Source: Ostrinia nubilalis
Lineage: Eukaryota; Arthropoda; Insecta; Lepidoptera; Crambidae
Length of the DNA stretch: 64,000 bases
Direction of reading: 5' to 3'
Assembly: GCF_963855985.1 (NCBI RefSeq)
Contig: NC_087104.1
Location: 7,130,001-7,194,000 of the forward strand
Position 1 is the first letter of the stretch, and the number at the start of each line of letters is the position of its first letter. A program made the position numbers and the translations under genes. Under the pieces are notes generated by a model that saw only the letters and a program-made list of their open reading frames with translations, ran no database searches and was not told where the DNA came from. Positions 34,346 through 46,797 of the stretch are shown here, in pieces.

Positions 34346-36160
34346 CATTTCAAAGTTGGCCAAGAACGAAGCGGCCGCCCGGAGGTATAATTAGTTGCCG
34401 AGACCGGTGCGTCCGAACTCAAACAGACACCGGACACTGTATGAGCCGGACACGCGTGCCACTGCAGTTAGGGGTGGCGATTCTTTGCTAATAAGATATT
34501 TTCTCTATTTGATTCTCAAAAAAAAATTGAAGAACAAAGGATCGATTTTCTAAAAAAAACTTTTACTCTTCAAGTTCGTAGGTATTTTATTTCATGATAC
34601 ATTCGTACGTTGTCTCTAATTAAAATTAAAGCTCTTATTAAAATAGGCTAAATCCAACCTAAGTCCATAGGGCTGAAATATCGATGACTGGATCCATAAA
34701 GCGATTATCATTTTTTATAACCAGATTCCTTGATTAATTGATCTTAGATCGCCATCCCTAACTGCAGTTTGTTATCATTCCCCGAGCCAGTACGTCGGTT
34801 GCGGATTGATTTGCTTTTATTTGGAGATGCTGACCGCGCTAAGTACATACGAATATATTGCGGTATTTTCTCTCTGTATAAAGAAGTTATAACCTATATC
34901 TTTCTCCTATAAATTTTCACGTCGCATTCTGTCGTATTCAGGTTACGTTTTTGTTACATTAATTTATTGTTTTTTTTTTTTTGGAAAATATGGAAATAGA
35001 TATCGCTTGTGCTCCATTTTGTTTTAAATGCTACATATGACCACAATAATTATAAAACAGTATTGAGATAACAAATTAGGTTTTTATCTCATCAAATACA
35101 TTGAAATAAAATATCACCAAGAGACAGATGGGGGCAAAATACAAGACCAAAAGACCAAGCCTTGTATCTAGGTCAGTACCTACATCTCGTAGCATCAGCA
35201 CCTTTCACCGCTAAGAATTAAATCAGTGTATAAATTGACAACATCCGCCTCCACCGGAAGTAAGCGACAGCCTTCAGAGCAGCGGCACTGTATAGATTTT
35301 CTCACGAAGTTTACAAAGTAAAAATAGTGTTGAATATGACATTATTAAGCTTGTAGAAAAATGCAGAAATAGTGAAGGAAAAAACAAATGCAAATCGTTA
35401 AAAAACTCTCGATCATATTATTGTCTTTTTCCGTACACCATGCAGCTTTGGACTGCATAAATAACCATGCAAATCTAAAGTTCTGAAGGCTTCATCTGTT
35501 GTCTAATCCGTATTCATAATTTTTATTGCAGACTCCTTGGTATTTCGCCCGTGTTGAAACCTATCATAGTTTAAATCGAATTCAGCAATATTGCTCTTTG
35601 CGTCCCTCAGGTATCGTCCTGGTTTTTCATTTCGAAATGCATACAGTTTCCTTTATAAAACTAATATAGGAGTTTATTTGTGACATTTGCTTTACTGGAA
35701 CGCGGTCAGTTATAACATGTGCAGTATGGTTTTACAAAATGGAATTATCGTGTTATTGTGGTGAAGGGAGTTTGTTATTTACACCGAAGAAAATGTTCTT
35801 TGTACCTACACGAGTAAAGGTCAATCAATTCTTCTCAGCACTTGCCAAATGTTGGTCTCGAAACGCTGGTAGGGTAAAAAGATTATGAGACATGTAGGTA
35901 GAGGCTCCTTAAGAGCAAAATATTTGACGATTTGTAAGTACTATTTATTAGTCTATACAAATAAAGAAATTTTGACTTTAATTGATATTAATACAATGAA
36001 ATGAAATAAAATCGCATGAATGTAATAGTTAGGTACCTACAAAGCCTAGTTCAGTGATAAGTTGTTCTTTGGGGCTTTGTATTATAGAACTATTTTTGGG
36101 CACAATTGAATTTCATCTATCAGTTCTAGTTTATTGATTCCTATTGAAATAGTTTTGTTT
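34346..36160. other. No gene recognised; possible LINE-tail string
   Basis: A T-run (14 T) lies near 34968. ATACAAATAAAGAAATTTTG near 35954 resembles the 3' end of moth LINEs but is too short to assign. Confidence 0.4.
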
Positions 36161-36164
36161 CACT

Positions 36165-36343
36165 CTACTTCACACTACTACTAGTATGTGATTACTATGT
36201 GTATGACACAGAAGCATCTCTTTGTCGCGACTTCGAATCTTTTTTTTAACGACATGTTGATACCATTTTAAATGCTGACTTAACACCTTATGTACACATG
36301 TTTGAACAAATAAATGTATCTTTATCTTTATCTTTATCTTTAA
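36165..36343 (+). repeat. LINE 3' end with CTTTAT microsatellite tail
   Basis: TTTGAACAAATAAATGTATC is followed by repeated CTTTAT (about 36318-36341), the usual 3' tail of lepidopteran CR1/Jockey-type LINEs. No coding part remains. Confidence 0.55.
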
Positions 36344-36731
36344 ATTCTCACTGATGTTACTGTAAATATCCAGGAATACTATAAGTTCCAATGCCGCGCT
36401 GTCTGCGATGCGTTAGCAACATGCACTGCTTCGTTCGATCCGTCTCGATGTCTGAATATTCTCATTTCTCGATACAAATGCACGTCTCGGTATGAAAACG
36501 GTCTCGCGCGTATCTGTTTCCACGTCGCATGGCGTTCAATTGCACGTGAGTTGCGCACGGGCCGCATCCCGATGTGTTCTAGGTTTTATTTAGCGTGTAC
36601 GAATGTTACGTGCTGCTTAATGTTGACTATAGAAGTGGATTATTCATATTAGCTTGGATGTGAAGCGCGGTGAAAGGTAGAAGACAGTCTGATCCTGATC
36701 GAAAATTTTCTAGTAAGGACGCTACATGATC
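36344..36731. other. No gene recognised
   Basis: A - strand frame at 36379-36567 has no motif. Confidence 0.35.
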
Positions 36732-36868
36732 GCCCGTATTCACAAACGATGCTTTCTTAAGTGAAACAGCAATTCGAACGCACAACGTTGAATAGAGCTC
36801 TGTGATTGGTTATGTCAACCTGTGCGTCCACGCGCACTGTGAGACCTCATAGTAATGTTTGTGCCAAA
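36732..36868. mobile_element. MITE, CCGTATTCACAAAC family
   Basis: Left end CCCGTATTCACAAACGATGC and right end CATAGTAATGTTTGTGCC are imperfect inverted repeats. The interior includes TGTGCGTCCACGCGCAC. Same family as 26846. Confidence 0.6.
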
Positions 36869-36984
36869 ACATACTTCGTCGGTATAAAGTTTGTTATTTA
36901 ACATCGTACTAGCCAAGTAACTAAAGTCTAAAGCAAAATAAACCATGACATAGTATGATTATGATGCAACGCTAAAAAATGAGA

Positions 36985-37055
36985 AGCTACGAGCTACGAA
37001 AAAAGTAAAGTTGAAAGCTACGATGCTACGAGCTACGAAAAAAGTAAAGTGGAAG
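36985..37055 (+). repeat. 26-bp direct repeat
   Basis: GCTACGAGCTACGAAAAAAG followed by TAAAGT occurs at 36986 and 37025, with an extra GCTACGAT between. Confidence 0.85.
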
Positions 37056-38959
37056 CACACGCGCAACCCGTAAACTTCACCGCCGTGTAAACACCGTTAT
37101 GCTTAAGTGTATCAATCACGCCCGCTCCCGGGGCCCAAAGCGCAGCGTACTGAGAATATCGAATTAGCGATGATGGATTTAAAATTTTTGCCGGGCCAGA
37201 GACAAAAAGGCCGGCCAGACGCTGAATCAATTACGTTACGGTGACGCGCGGCGGTAATTCGATCCGTCGGCAAATGTTGATTCGACCGGCCACGGTGCCA
37301 CCTGGATAGCGCCTGCTGACTCGATTCTGATCGATCTTTCATCGATTTCAGCTATCGGTTTGTTAAATCGTGTCTGAGAGTCCTTGCCTTTTTTGGAACT
37401 TGAAATCAAAAATGACTCATCTTTCAGGTCATGAAAGAGCAAATCGATACTAATAAAGATTATACCAACTGAATTGAGAACCTCCTTCTTTTGTTGAAGT
37501 TGGTTAAAAATGTCCATTGCTATTGACCCCTCTATTAATAAAAGTTACACGCTCGTGGAACACATGTGTAAAAATTAAGTGTAGTTTTAAATGGAAACGT
37601 TATTTTAAACTATTGCTCATCAAGTGTGTAACTTTTTATTAGGTTATTCGTTTTATGACAATGTTAAGTTTCTGAAATCGTTAATAGAATACTGATATTA
37701 TAGTCGATTACATCACTAGCCACTACCAACCTTGTTCGGCCCTAGCCATAGGTATATAGGCTGGCCTCGCTGATCCACTTTTGCCATTAGTGCCTGCTGA
37801 AACGCTGGCCCAATTTAGGGCTCACCCGTTATTTTCACCGTGCGCTACGTTCGATTCGTCCGAATATGACCCGTATTCGCCAAAGCTGTTCCCATTCGGA
37901 GTATTGGGAATTTGGTTGATTTTATTGTTGAAGGATTTGTGACCATGCAATATCACTAACTAGATTGTGATGGCGTACCGTGGGATATTAATATTGCTTA
38001 GATTTGAAGCACTGAATAAATTTTAAACTTCACTCTATGTACCTACTTCTTTTCTACTTTGCCTGTTTCTTATATGTTTGTACATATTTATGATCATTCA
38101 TCCGTCTGCCATATTCTTTGTACCAAAAAACTCATGCAACATTCATTACATTGTGTTCTGTTAAATAAATTAACTTACTTCGCTCAAAACGCCACTTAAA
38201 AGAACGAAATCGTTTTAATACTTATACATTTCATGGAAAAAAATGCTGTTTTAACACAGACTGCAACATTGTGCTGTATAAACGAATAACCCATCATTGC
38301 CACCAAAGCGAGGCATTGTGCGCGCACTGTAATCTGCTCGACAGAGGGCAGAGAGCAGATTTTAGGCGAGTGCCAAAGCGGATTACCGAAATTAACCTCC
38401 TCGGCGGGTAATGATTGACTCTTCCACCCGGCAGCCAGGGGTTGGCACGCCAATAAGCTGAATTACACGATTCGCTTGTTTCCAGGTGTTTTTTGAATGT
38501 TTGACTTTGAAATGGTGAGATGCTGAGTCGATAAAATACTCTTTGCTTTTTTATAGCTACTTGTTTCGTTGTTTTTGTGACCTAATCTGGTTTTGTGATA
38601 ATTAATTATTGTCTTTTCAGCATTAGAATTATGTTTTATTTACAATGGCTTTAGTTTTATTCATTGGCCCGTTTTCTCGGTTCAATAGGTAATAAATGAG
38701 CGTTGCTAATTACCGGCCACTTTATCTGTCAGATATATCTATCCAACCGTAACGTGTGTAACTAAAAGTTATATTTTGTTTGATAAGCAAATTGACGCTT
38801 TCATCCATTTAATTTGATCTAAATGAGGCAATATTTAAAAAGGAATTACGTAAGCTTATTCGTTTTAAAATTCAACTCTTGTAAAATGGAGGTCTTATAT
38901 CTTTATGGAAATTGAGATGTATGGCAAGGTACAGATTGGCCATCTCGGCCGCGGCTAAT
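37056..38959. other. No gene recognised
   Basis: GC-richer patches near 37070-37340 and 38290-38450 produce several overlapping - strand frames without motifs. Confidence 0.4.
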
Positions 38960-39335
38960 CTCGTGCACGGGGCGGCACAATGGGCTCTATTAACATGCAT
39001 CGACCTTAGGCCGGGCTAGCTGGTTACCGAGTTTGTAGGCGCCTAAACTGGGTGCAGGATTAGGCTTATTGTAGTGTATTATGCGAATAATGGTGGAAAA
39101 TACAGCTCTGTTTCTTCATGTTGAACTGTAATAAGCTTTGTCCGTCTTCAGCTGTTATTTATAGTGTAATGAAGATAAGCATCTCATGCACAAAGCGGCA
39201 CATGGGTTCTATTAACATGCGTTAACCTTAGGCCGGGCTAGCTGGTTACAGAGTTTGCACCGCCTAAACTGGGTGCAGGATTAGGCTTATTGTTGGTCTA
39301 TTATTTAATATAATAGCGGAAGATAGCCTAGAGTG
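38960..39335 (+). repeat. Tandem duplication, period 223 bp
   Basis: Copies at 38960 and 39183 share TTAACATGC, CCTTAGGCCGGGCTAGCTGG, GCCTAAACTGGGTGCAGGAT and TAGGCTTATTG. Confidence 0.9.
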
Positions 39336-40300
39336 AATAGACATTGGCGATTGCGGCAAACACTTGTCTTGAGAAACACAAAAAAGCCGTTAAAAACTCT
39401 TAAAAAAGTCAATCTCGCACAACTTCTATCTTTTGGTCCATAAGTTACCCCATCTTATAATGTAGAGTTGTAAGACTGTAGACTGTTCTAGCTATAAAAA
39501 GTTTGTCGTCTGCCTAACTTAATCCCTTACTTGATTATGAAGATTACTGGCATAGACAAATTACGTGCATTTTTTAATTCAGATTATTTATTTTACAATT
39601 AACCCGAACTTCATTGACCTGCATTCGCCCTACAAATTGATTCTGATACAAAATAAGCATATTTAATTATCGTTGTTTCGCTCTCGGCTCGGTAACACCT
39701 GACAGTGTAACGTTTTATCGATATTGTAGCCATATCAATCCACTTTTCAGTATTAATTTGGTACATGTTACATTCAGAGGTATGCAATGAAATACATCCC
39801 AAAAATGTTTTTTATTCAGTTGAATAATTCCTAGCATTCATTTATTGAAAATAGTGCTGTACATTTTTAAACCGGTATTTTAATTATGTAAAATTCTAAA
39901 TAAGTTGAACTTAATATTTTTAGTTGAACATAGGTAATATGAAGCCATCTCCGTAACGTCATTTTTATTGCACACCCAAATTGAAATCAATAAAATAAAC
40001 CCCCTTTTCGAATTCGAGTGACATAAAATAACTACGCTCTTAAATTAGTGTCTCGTCTTTCACCCAAGAGCAAATAAATTAAGCAAAATCTCAGCACGTC
40101 AATCGATTGTACTTGTACAGGTCACGCTAAGGTTTAATTTTATGGGTTCAAGTCATTGAATCACTCCCTTAGGATCCGGATCATTAAGTGGGTAAATGGT
40201 TAATGAAAATAGAATGAGCACTAAACATCGGAGCGGAATTTCGCCAGTCACCTAGCCGTCGTTAAATGTTGTTATCGTCGCGATTAAGTAACAAAACAAC
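39336..40300. other. No gene recognised
   Basis: AT-rich; a - strand frame at 39611-39802 has no motif. Confidence 0.4.
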
Positions 40301-40301
40301 T

Positions 40302-40341
40302 GGGCTGAGGGCCGCGGGGGGTTTGGGGAAGCGGGCGGGGG
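40302..40341 (+). repeat. G-quadruplex-capable run
   Basis: Six G-tracts (3, 3, 6, 4, 3 and 5 G) in 40 bp, including GGGGGGTTTGGGG and GCGGGCGGGGGC. Confidence 0.8.
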
Positions 40342-40429
40342 CGTCGCGAATAATAATCTCAGTTTACGACGGCAGCCGAGTGAATCAATAAAAACACTAA
40401 TAATGCACAGGCGTAATCCGGATCGTGCA

Positions 40430-40915
40430 GCGTCGCGATTACGCGCTAACGAGGTCGTAAACGCGGATCACCGATGCACGGCTTAGCCGAAACTCGCCGC
40501 GGGGCGCGCTAGTCCGCGCTAGTTCGCGCTAGTTCGTCACGCCTTTGTAACATGCTTATGTAACATACAATTTCAACAGTGTGCTGGCATTATTTCCTTA
40601 CGCGTTAACGTTGTAAACGCAGGCACATGCCACGGCTTAGCCGATACTCGCCGCCCGCGTTAGTCTTTGCTAGTTCGTTACGGTTGTCTAGTTTACATGC
40701 TTATGTAACGTATGCACAACTGCACAATTTAACTGTCACCAGTAGCATTTCCTTGCTTGCTAACGAAATTGTAAAGGCGGATCACCGATGCACGGCTTAG
40801 CCGAAACTGGCCACGGGGTGCGCTAGTCTTAGTTTAGTTCGTCACGCTTTTGTAACATGCTTATGTAAGATACGCACAACTGTTACCAGAGTTGCATTTC
40901 CTGCAAAATTTAAAC
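40430..40915 (+). repeat. Three-unit tandem repeat, period 154-160 bp
   Basis: CACGGCTTAGCCGA recurs at 40477, 40631 and 40791, each time with CTAACG-GTAAA before it and TAGTTCGT, then ACATGCTTATGTAA after it. Unit 1 has an internal GCGCTAGT triplication. The G-rich run lies just upstream. Confidence 0.9.
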
Positions 40916-41742
40916 CCTTTATGAATATACGGAAAAGTATGTAATTAGCGGCCAAATCTCTGCAAGAGGAAAATATAACAGATGAGTTTTGATAACGAAA
41001 TAAAAAGCTCTACTTATTACTAAATATTAGGTATATCAGGCTTATCTCTTTTATGATAAGTTTTAAGTTTAAAAAAATGTATCTTCTGATATTTCAGTGT
41101 CTATAGGAAGATGATAACTTACCATCAAATGCCCTACGCTTTGACTACATTTCTTCTCTATAAAAACATGTCGGAAAACATCGCTTCTGCTGTCATTTCC
41201 TGTGGCATGTTGCGTTGTAATCTTATCTCCCATCACAGGAGTTATCACTGCTCTAACGAGCTGTCCATGTCCAACGGTAGTGTAGTGACTAGTGTCTGAA
41301 GGTTATTTTTGTTTTATAAATGCTCGAAAAAAATATATCCCCTCGCAGCCTTTTCATAGTGAATATTGAGTCGTATTTTCTATATCATATTCTTTCGGGA
41401 TAGACTACAAAGAAGCAAAGAATTCACCTTTGTGTATCAATGCATATTTCATTTACCTAAGTAATTCACGTCGTTACTTACATGCTAAGCAAAGCATAAA
41501 CACAATCGTCTGGTAAAAACTCCAAATAAATACAAAAGCAAAAGCGTCATTAGATATCCCTTAATATTAAACAGGTTAAAGTCTAACCTTTAAATAATGA
41601 AAGTTCATAGCTGAAAAAAGTACTAAAGCCAAAATAACACTTTCGTGGGAAGACTAACATGCAACAATAAACACAATCAACCGCCGAAAAGTTGATCCCT
41701 TTAGATAAGAAAGAGCAATCGCGCTATCAGATCTGCCACTAC
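40916..41742. other. No gene recognised
   Basis: The frame 41111-41299 has no motif; nothing else seen. Confidence 0.4.
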
Positions 41743-41750
41743 CCTTAACC

Positions 41751-42358
41751 CAGGGGTTCCCAACCAGTAGTCCGCAGGACACCCCTCCGCGTGGCATGAC
41801 AGAGTTTGAGTAATAAGAAATTTTACTTTTAGGATAAGCTAAGCAGCAGCCAGCTCGCACTAAGCGTATCTATCGATGACTCTGAAAAAAAATAACCATA
41901 GTTGTACATTTTTCTGTAAAATCACATTCATACATAACTCGATTGGGTATTTGATTTTCTAAATAAATATGTCTTGCTTATTTTTTATATGGCATGGTCT
42001 CTGTGAACATTAAAGAAATCAAGTGGTCTTTGGTCCAGAAAAGGAGGTATTCTTTGAAGCGCACCTATTTTAAGGCGCTTCTAATTAAACGCACTTAAAC
42101 TATTCATAAAAGCGCACCTGTTTACTAATTTAAAATATTTTAAACTTTATGTTTACTAAGATGAATATGATATACCTGGGCAACGGGGAGAGTCCAACAT
42201 AACCCACTAACTGACTGTCCCTATCAGCCAGTGGGTATGCGCAAAGCATTTCCCGACGCAAAAAAAGGTAAGGTACGCTTCGAGCAATAGTTCACGTGCG
42301 CCTCAAAATGGGTGCGCTTCGAGGAATACCCCCAGATAGAAAAGGTTGGGTGCCACTG
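41751..42358. mobile_element. Non-autonomous hAT element, 8-bp TSD CCTTAACC
   Basis: Ends CAGGGGTTCCCAACC and GGTTGGGTGCCACTG are imperfect inverted repeats of hAT type. The octamer CCTTAACC lies directly on both sides (41743-41750 and 42359-42366), an exact hAT-style target duplication. The 608-bp interior has AAGCGCACCT and ACGCTTCGAG strings but no transposase; the - strand frames across it are not genes. Confidence 0.93.
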
Positions 42359-42569
42359 CCTTAACCGGTGGCGTCCATTATTCTCAATTTGCACCGTCCG
42401 CGCACCGACGCGGCGGGTGTCCCCCTTGATTAAACCTAGCAAGTGGAAGTAACAATTTGTGTGCGTCTTACAGGCCCGGCTTATGCACTGGGATTGCACT
42501 GCACTGCTATAAATGTACAGCACGTCCAGCTGAACACTGCATCTTGTGTAGTTGGGATAAGTACTGTTT

Positions 42570-42760
42570 TGAAAATTATAAATAACTTGAAAAAATCGAA
42601 CTGCCTAAGGCGGGAATTGAACCCACGACCTTCCGCTTGCCGGGCGACTGCTCTTCCAACTGAGCTACTTAGACACTGGATGAACCCGTCGAAATTTTCA
42701 AGTGTAATACGCTGTTACAGCCAGCGTTTGTTTCATCAATGTTAAGTATACCTACCCTAC
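42570..42760 (-). repeat. tRNA-derived SINE with 5' extension
   Basis: The - strand segment 42675-42602 has an acceptor stem (TGTCTAAG with CTTAGGCA), a D-arm GCTCAGTTGGAAGAGC, and a T-arm GTGGG-TTCAATT-CCCGC. The anticodon loop reads CCGGCAA, with C where U33 should be, so a working tRNA is unlikely. The sequence before it matches the one at 25645-25715. The 3' tail TTCGATTTTTTCAAG is the SINE body. Confidence 0.8.
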
Positions 42761-42822
42761 ATCTAACAGAAATATTGTTGCAAATATTTAACTGTCAGTT
42801 AAGATGAAACAGCTCTTTTACA

Positions 42823-42872
42823 TAGTTATTAAATTTTTGAGATGCGACTCTAAACGCTAAAAATTTAATAAC
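42823..42872. repeat. 50-bp inverted repeat
   Basis: AGTTATTAAATTTTT and AAAAATTTAATAACT flank GAGATGCGACTCTAAACGCT. A related string, GAGATGCATCTCTTAACACT with a similar AT tail, follows the SINE at 25829. Confidence 0.75.
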
Positions 42873-42884
42873 TAAGTACTGTTT

Positions 42885-42965
42885 TGCTTCAAAAATGCAT
42901 AGTCTGATGTGCTGTCGGCTGTATACTCTACCTGGACAAAGAACAAAGTACCTTAACCTTACTCG
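42885..42965 (-). repeat. Dispersed repeat, CGACAGCACATCAG family
   Basis: Inverted copy of 26572-26650. Confidence 0.6.
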
Positions 42966-43952
42966 TATTCGTTGCCAGTTTCGTTGGTGACTTCTAAAAG
43001 TTGTTGATGATGTTTTGTTTGCTATTAGAAGAAAATATTTTATGTATATTTTTGAATATCAATTGCTTGCACTCTTACAGAGATTCAGGAAGCAAAGACC
43101 AAGTAAACACGAAAATAAGAACATAGTGTCAAAGCAACGCTGCAGACTCAAAATTCATTTGCACACAGGCCATTATTTTTTGCTTAAAATATCTAGTACT
43201 TTATTCATAAATATTTCAAAAATATTGCGTGTTGAATTTACATTGTAACGCACACAAAAGTTGATTTATTCAGGCATATCTTATAAACATTGGCAACATG
43301 TTCCCCCGTCGGACACGCGTCGGACGCAGCGGCCCGCGACCACCTGCAGCCTCGCCTGTTCCTGACTGATGAAATGTATTCCGTTTTCCAATTACCTCAG
43401 AGATGTCGGATATCCTGGTATTACCTTATGTTTGGGATAAACGATAGCTCATATTACTTCACCAAAGTAGGCAGATAATGGATATTGTGATTGTATTTAG
43501 TTGGTGCCTGAAAATTTAGGGAGCCTATTAATTTAACTTAGTTACTTAAATTCAAAGTGACTTGCGTGTTGCTTAATACTATGATAAAACTGGTACTTAG
43601 CAAATATTATAAATGAACAAAAAAGCTCACAATATTTTTCTATTTAAGTAATGACAAAAGATAACACTTAACCAAATTGGATTTGTTTTTGAAATACTAA
43701 AATAGGTCAGTCATCAATTTTTCCAGTGTGATGTTATAAAACTGCCTGATGGACGAATGTTTCTAGTTTTAGTATTATATTTTCAGTACAATAATAGGTA
43801 CGTGTATAAAGTATAAACTAAGTAAAACATCTTTAAATAGATAGAATTAACAATTGGAAGCCTAGTATTAATTATCTTTTGACATCTTGTAGACACAATT
43901 TTGCTCAAAATAAACTACATAGTTCAAGCAGCTTCTAAAGCCGTTTCTCGAA
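42966..43952. other. No gene recognised
   Basis: Frames 43015-43248 and 43290-43478 have no motif. A GC-rich spot at 43300-43370 lacks splice context. Confidence 0.4.
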
Positions 43953-44090
43953 CATAAGTCCAGGCGTTCCCGATCGGCATAAACTGGGCCGATGCCCTCA
44001 ATTTGAATATAGTCCTTAACAGTTTCGCGCGTGCCTCCCGCCCATCTTCGGCGATCTTCGTCTAGCGCCGGTATCAAAATTATTGGCACA
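43953..44090 (+). repeat. Direct repeat pair A, copy 1
   Basis: Shares CCTTAACAGTTTCGCGCGTG, CCTCCCGCCCATCTTCGGCG and CTCAATTTGAATA with 44545-44690, about 590 bp apart. Confidence 0.9.
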
Positions 44091-44544
44091 GACATACCAA
44101 TAATTTTTTACTCATTTGTACATACTATATTATAACAGCAGCCACTTTATACTGACCAATTTGACGTAAGGTGCATTTACATCGGAGCTTTCGCATCAAC
44201 AGTAACATTGCAAGATTTGATTCTGAGCTTTGTCTAAGGTTTTCAAAAATCTAAATTTCAGTCACCTGTAGGATTTCATTCCGGTCTTTTCTGAACTAAC
44301 AGACTTATGTTGACTCTCGACGATTATCATAGAGCTTAAATGATGCCACGTATGCCCCTAATTCCCTATAAAATATGTATTTTCTAATCCTCGCTCAGCA
44401 TAACTTTTCCGAGCGTGTGTCATGCACTAAAGTCTATATAGCTCATTTTAAAGATACCTTAGGTAATGGTGATTGCATTACCTATGCAATAAATTTTTCC
44501 CACTGCAATCTGACACGTAAAAACGTTAAAATAAATACTACCAA

Positions 44545-44690
44545 ATAAGTCCAAGTAGCCCCCGATTGCTGCAAACTGTGCCGATGACCTCTGCTCAATT
44601 TGAATACACTCCTTAACAGTTTCGCGCGTGCCTCCCGCCCATCTTCGGCGATCTCCGTCTAGCGGCGGAATTAAAATTAATAGCGCACGG
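44545..44690 (+). repeat. Direct repeat pair A, copy 2
   Basis: Partner of 43953-44090, with scattered substitutions and a 6-bp insertion (CTGCTC region). Confidence 0.9.
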
Positions 44691-46190
44691 TTGTCGGCAC
44701 GTCGCTGGTCCGACCCGCCGGTAATTTGTTTACTCGACTCACTCTGGATTACGTCGCATGCTCCGCTGAATAGGTAACGGTGACTTCTGTACCTCTAGCA
44801 TGAACAACTTTCGTCTTCGATACGTTTGCGTACCTATTCGATAAAATTCGATACTCAATCTTCGAATTAAACGATAACGTGAAAATTTTGATTCTCAAAA
44901 TAAGTTTCGTGCAACCACATCTCATACTAAGTTCACTTTACGACACGTTCACAAGGGCGCTGTTGTAGTTTTCTTACTAAATCTTTTGATGGCGATTCGA
45001 GTACGCAAACGATTTGAACTCGAAAGTTTTTCGTGCTAGCCGTACTGGACGTCAATGTTGTTGACTTTTCGTCGAACACAGTTTGAGGGAAGTAAAGTTT
45101 AGTGACGGGGTTGAATGTGGAATGTTGAAATTAAATAGGCCAACTAAAAACGTATCGTGCACACATTGTACATACCTTACAAGTTTAACATTTAAAACTA
45201 CATAAATTAAGTAGGTATCTCACAAAAAAGATTTGACGTAGAAAAACCATGGTTCTTATGAGAATAGGTCTAGTAACATGATATAGAAATCACGCTTATT
45301 ATACCTCTAGTTGTCAAAGCAGGTAGAAAACAATATCTTTGTTATGTTGGAAAGTTGATTATTTATGTTTTGTCAGATATATTCAATCCAATCACAACCA
45401 TATTACGCATTCGAGTTCTAATCACCGCCCGGATTGCATTGGGCATTCGGCCCGCAAGTTGTCTCGATTTCATTCAAAATTTAGGCGTTGAAATTTCGGA
45501 ACACGAATATCGTGCGGGGTATAACTCAATACGGGCTGTCCGGCGCCGCGGCCGGCCTCATTTGCATTTTGATGAGGACAGCGACACTGATACAATAAAC
45601 ACGTTACCCGATCGGAAGTCCGACTCGGTTCCGACTCCGGCCCGGCGACGTTTAGTCGTGTCCGCTCTCCTACACTCAATTAATTCCTGCTTTTGAATTA
45701 TGACCAGACAGCTGCGCCGAGAATATGTAATTTGCTGCGCTTGACACTTAATACGGCCGGGTTGTACGGAGTTTGAGACAAACTTACTGTTGGATAGCGC
45801 TATTCTGTGTCCTTTGCGCCCTAAAAGTTTTTGAGTTGTCCATTCAAATTCTTAGGATGTAGACAGAGAGAATGAAGTTTTAGCTGTGCATGTACAAATT
45901 GCGATTTTCAATAAGTCTATTGGACCTATGGGACCCACTAAAAATATGAAAAAACAACAATTAAACGAAAAGCTTAGAAAAAGCTTTTATTAATAAAAAA
46001 TAGAGCTCAAAATTCGATCATAGGTTTATTAATAATATGACTTGAGACTACGATTGTTACTTAAGTATCATCTAAAACTGGAAAGAATTAAAAAACATAA
46101 GATATATCACCGGCCGCGGAAGCCGACGAGTTAAAACCAACGGGTCATGTGTGAGAGCGACACCGCACCGGATCCGGCTCCGGGCTCCGG
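44691..46190. other. No gene recognised
   Basis: At 45470-45696 opposite strands both hold open frames over a GC-rich patch (CCGGCGCCGCGGCCGGCC). No family or splice signal supports either. Confidence 0.4.
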
Positions 46191-46332
46191 GCTAATTAGG
46201 TGTCGACAATTACGCGCTAACGACCGAAACCTGAACCGACCCGGTAGGAGCTTATTATCGCCCGCCGAGCGACCCGACCGATTCATTCCGCTCGGTCGCG
46301 ATGTGAGATACGATTTATAAGGTCTGCTTTAA
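46191..46332 (+). repeat. Direct repeat pair B, copy 1
   Basis: Shares GCTAATTAGGTGTCGACA, CCTGAACCGA, GAGCTTATTA and CGACCCGACCGATTCATTCC with 46798-46940, at a 607-bp offset. Confidence 0.9.
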
Positions 46333-46429
46333 TGCAGTCTGGAAATAGATTTAACCATCTATTTTAGACTTGTTTTAGATCTTTTTGACTTTAAATTTTG
46401 CAGATGAAGAAAATAGTCTCAGTTGTAAA

Positions 46430-46547
46430 TACCACTTTAAATTTAACCGTAACTATAACTATGACTGGTGTTTTTGTATGGAGTTTGAGAGACTTTTTGA
46501 AGTTTTTTTTTTGTAATTTAAGTAAGACGGTGCAACCCAGCCTAAGT
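46430..46547 (-). mobile_element. MITE-like repeat, TTGCACC family
   Basis: GTAAGACGGTGCAACCCAGC and CTGGTGTTTTTGTATGGAGT match, in reverse orientation, the copy at 53956. It lies between the two copies of direct repeat B. Confidence 0.6.
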
Positions 46548-46797
46548 GTCGACAATGCTTTCGTTAAAACAATATAACGGACCTGAAACCAGAATTCTTG
46601 CTTTCATTTCATTCGTTTACAAAAGTAATGAATAAAGTATTTGTTTTGCAATCTTCAAATAGCTATTTAGAGCTAAACATCAGTAATATCGTTTTAATAG
46701 AATATTTAACAAAGCCCGAAATATTACTACCGCTGCTCTCAACCGAACAGCGAAATGATACACACCAGAGATTCACCAGATATGTATCTTGAGTGAA

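Noticed and set aside
42602..42675. Functional tRNA gene
   Set aside because: Cloverleaf is nearly complete, but U33 is absent, the anticodon stem has a mismatch, and the same unit with its upstream sequence recurs at 25645, so it is a SINE.
45355..45696. 113-codon frame and an opposite 69-codon frame
   Set aside because: Same reason: a GC-rich patch without conserved motif or splice context.
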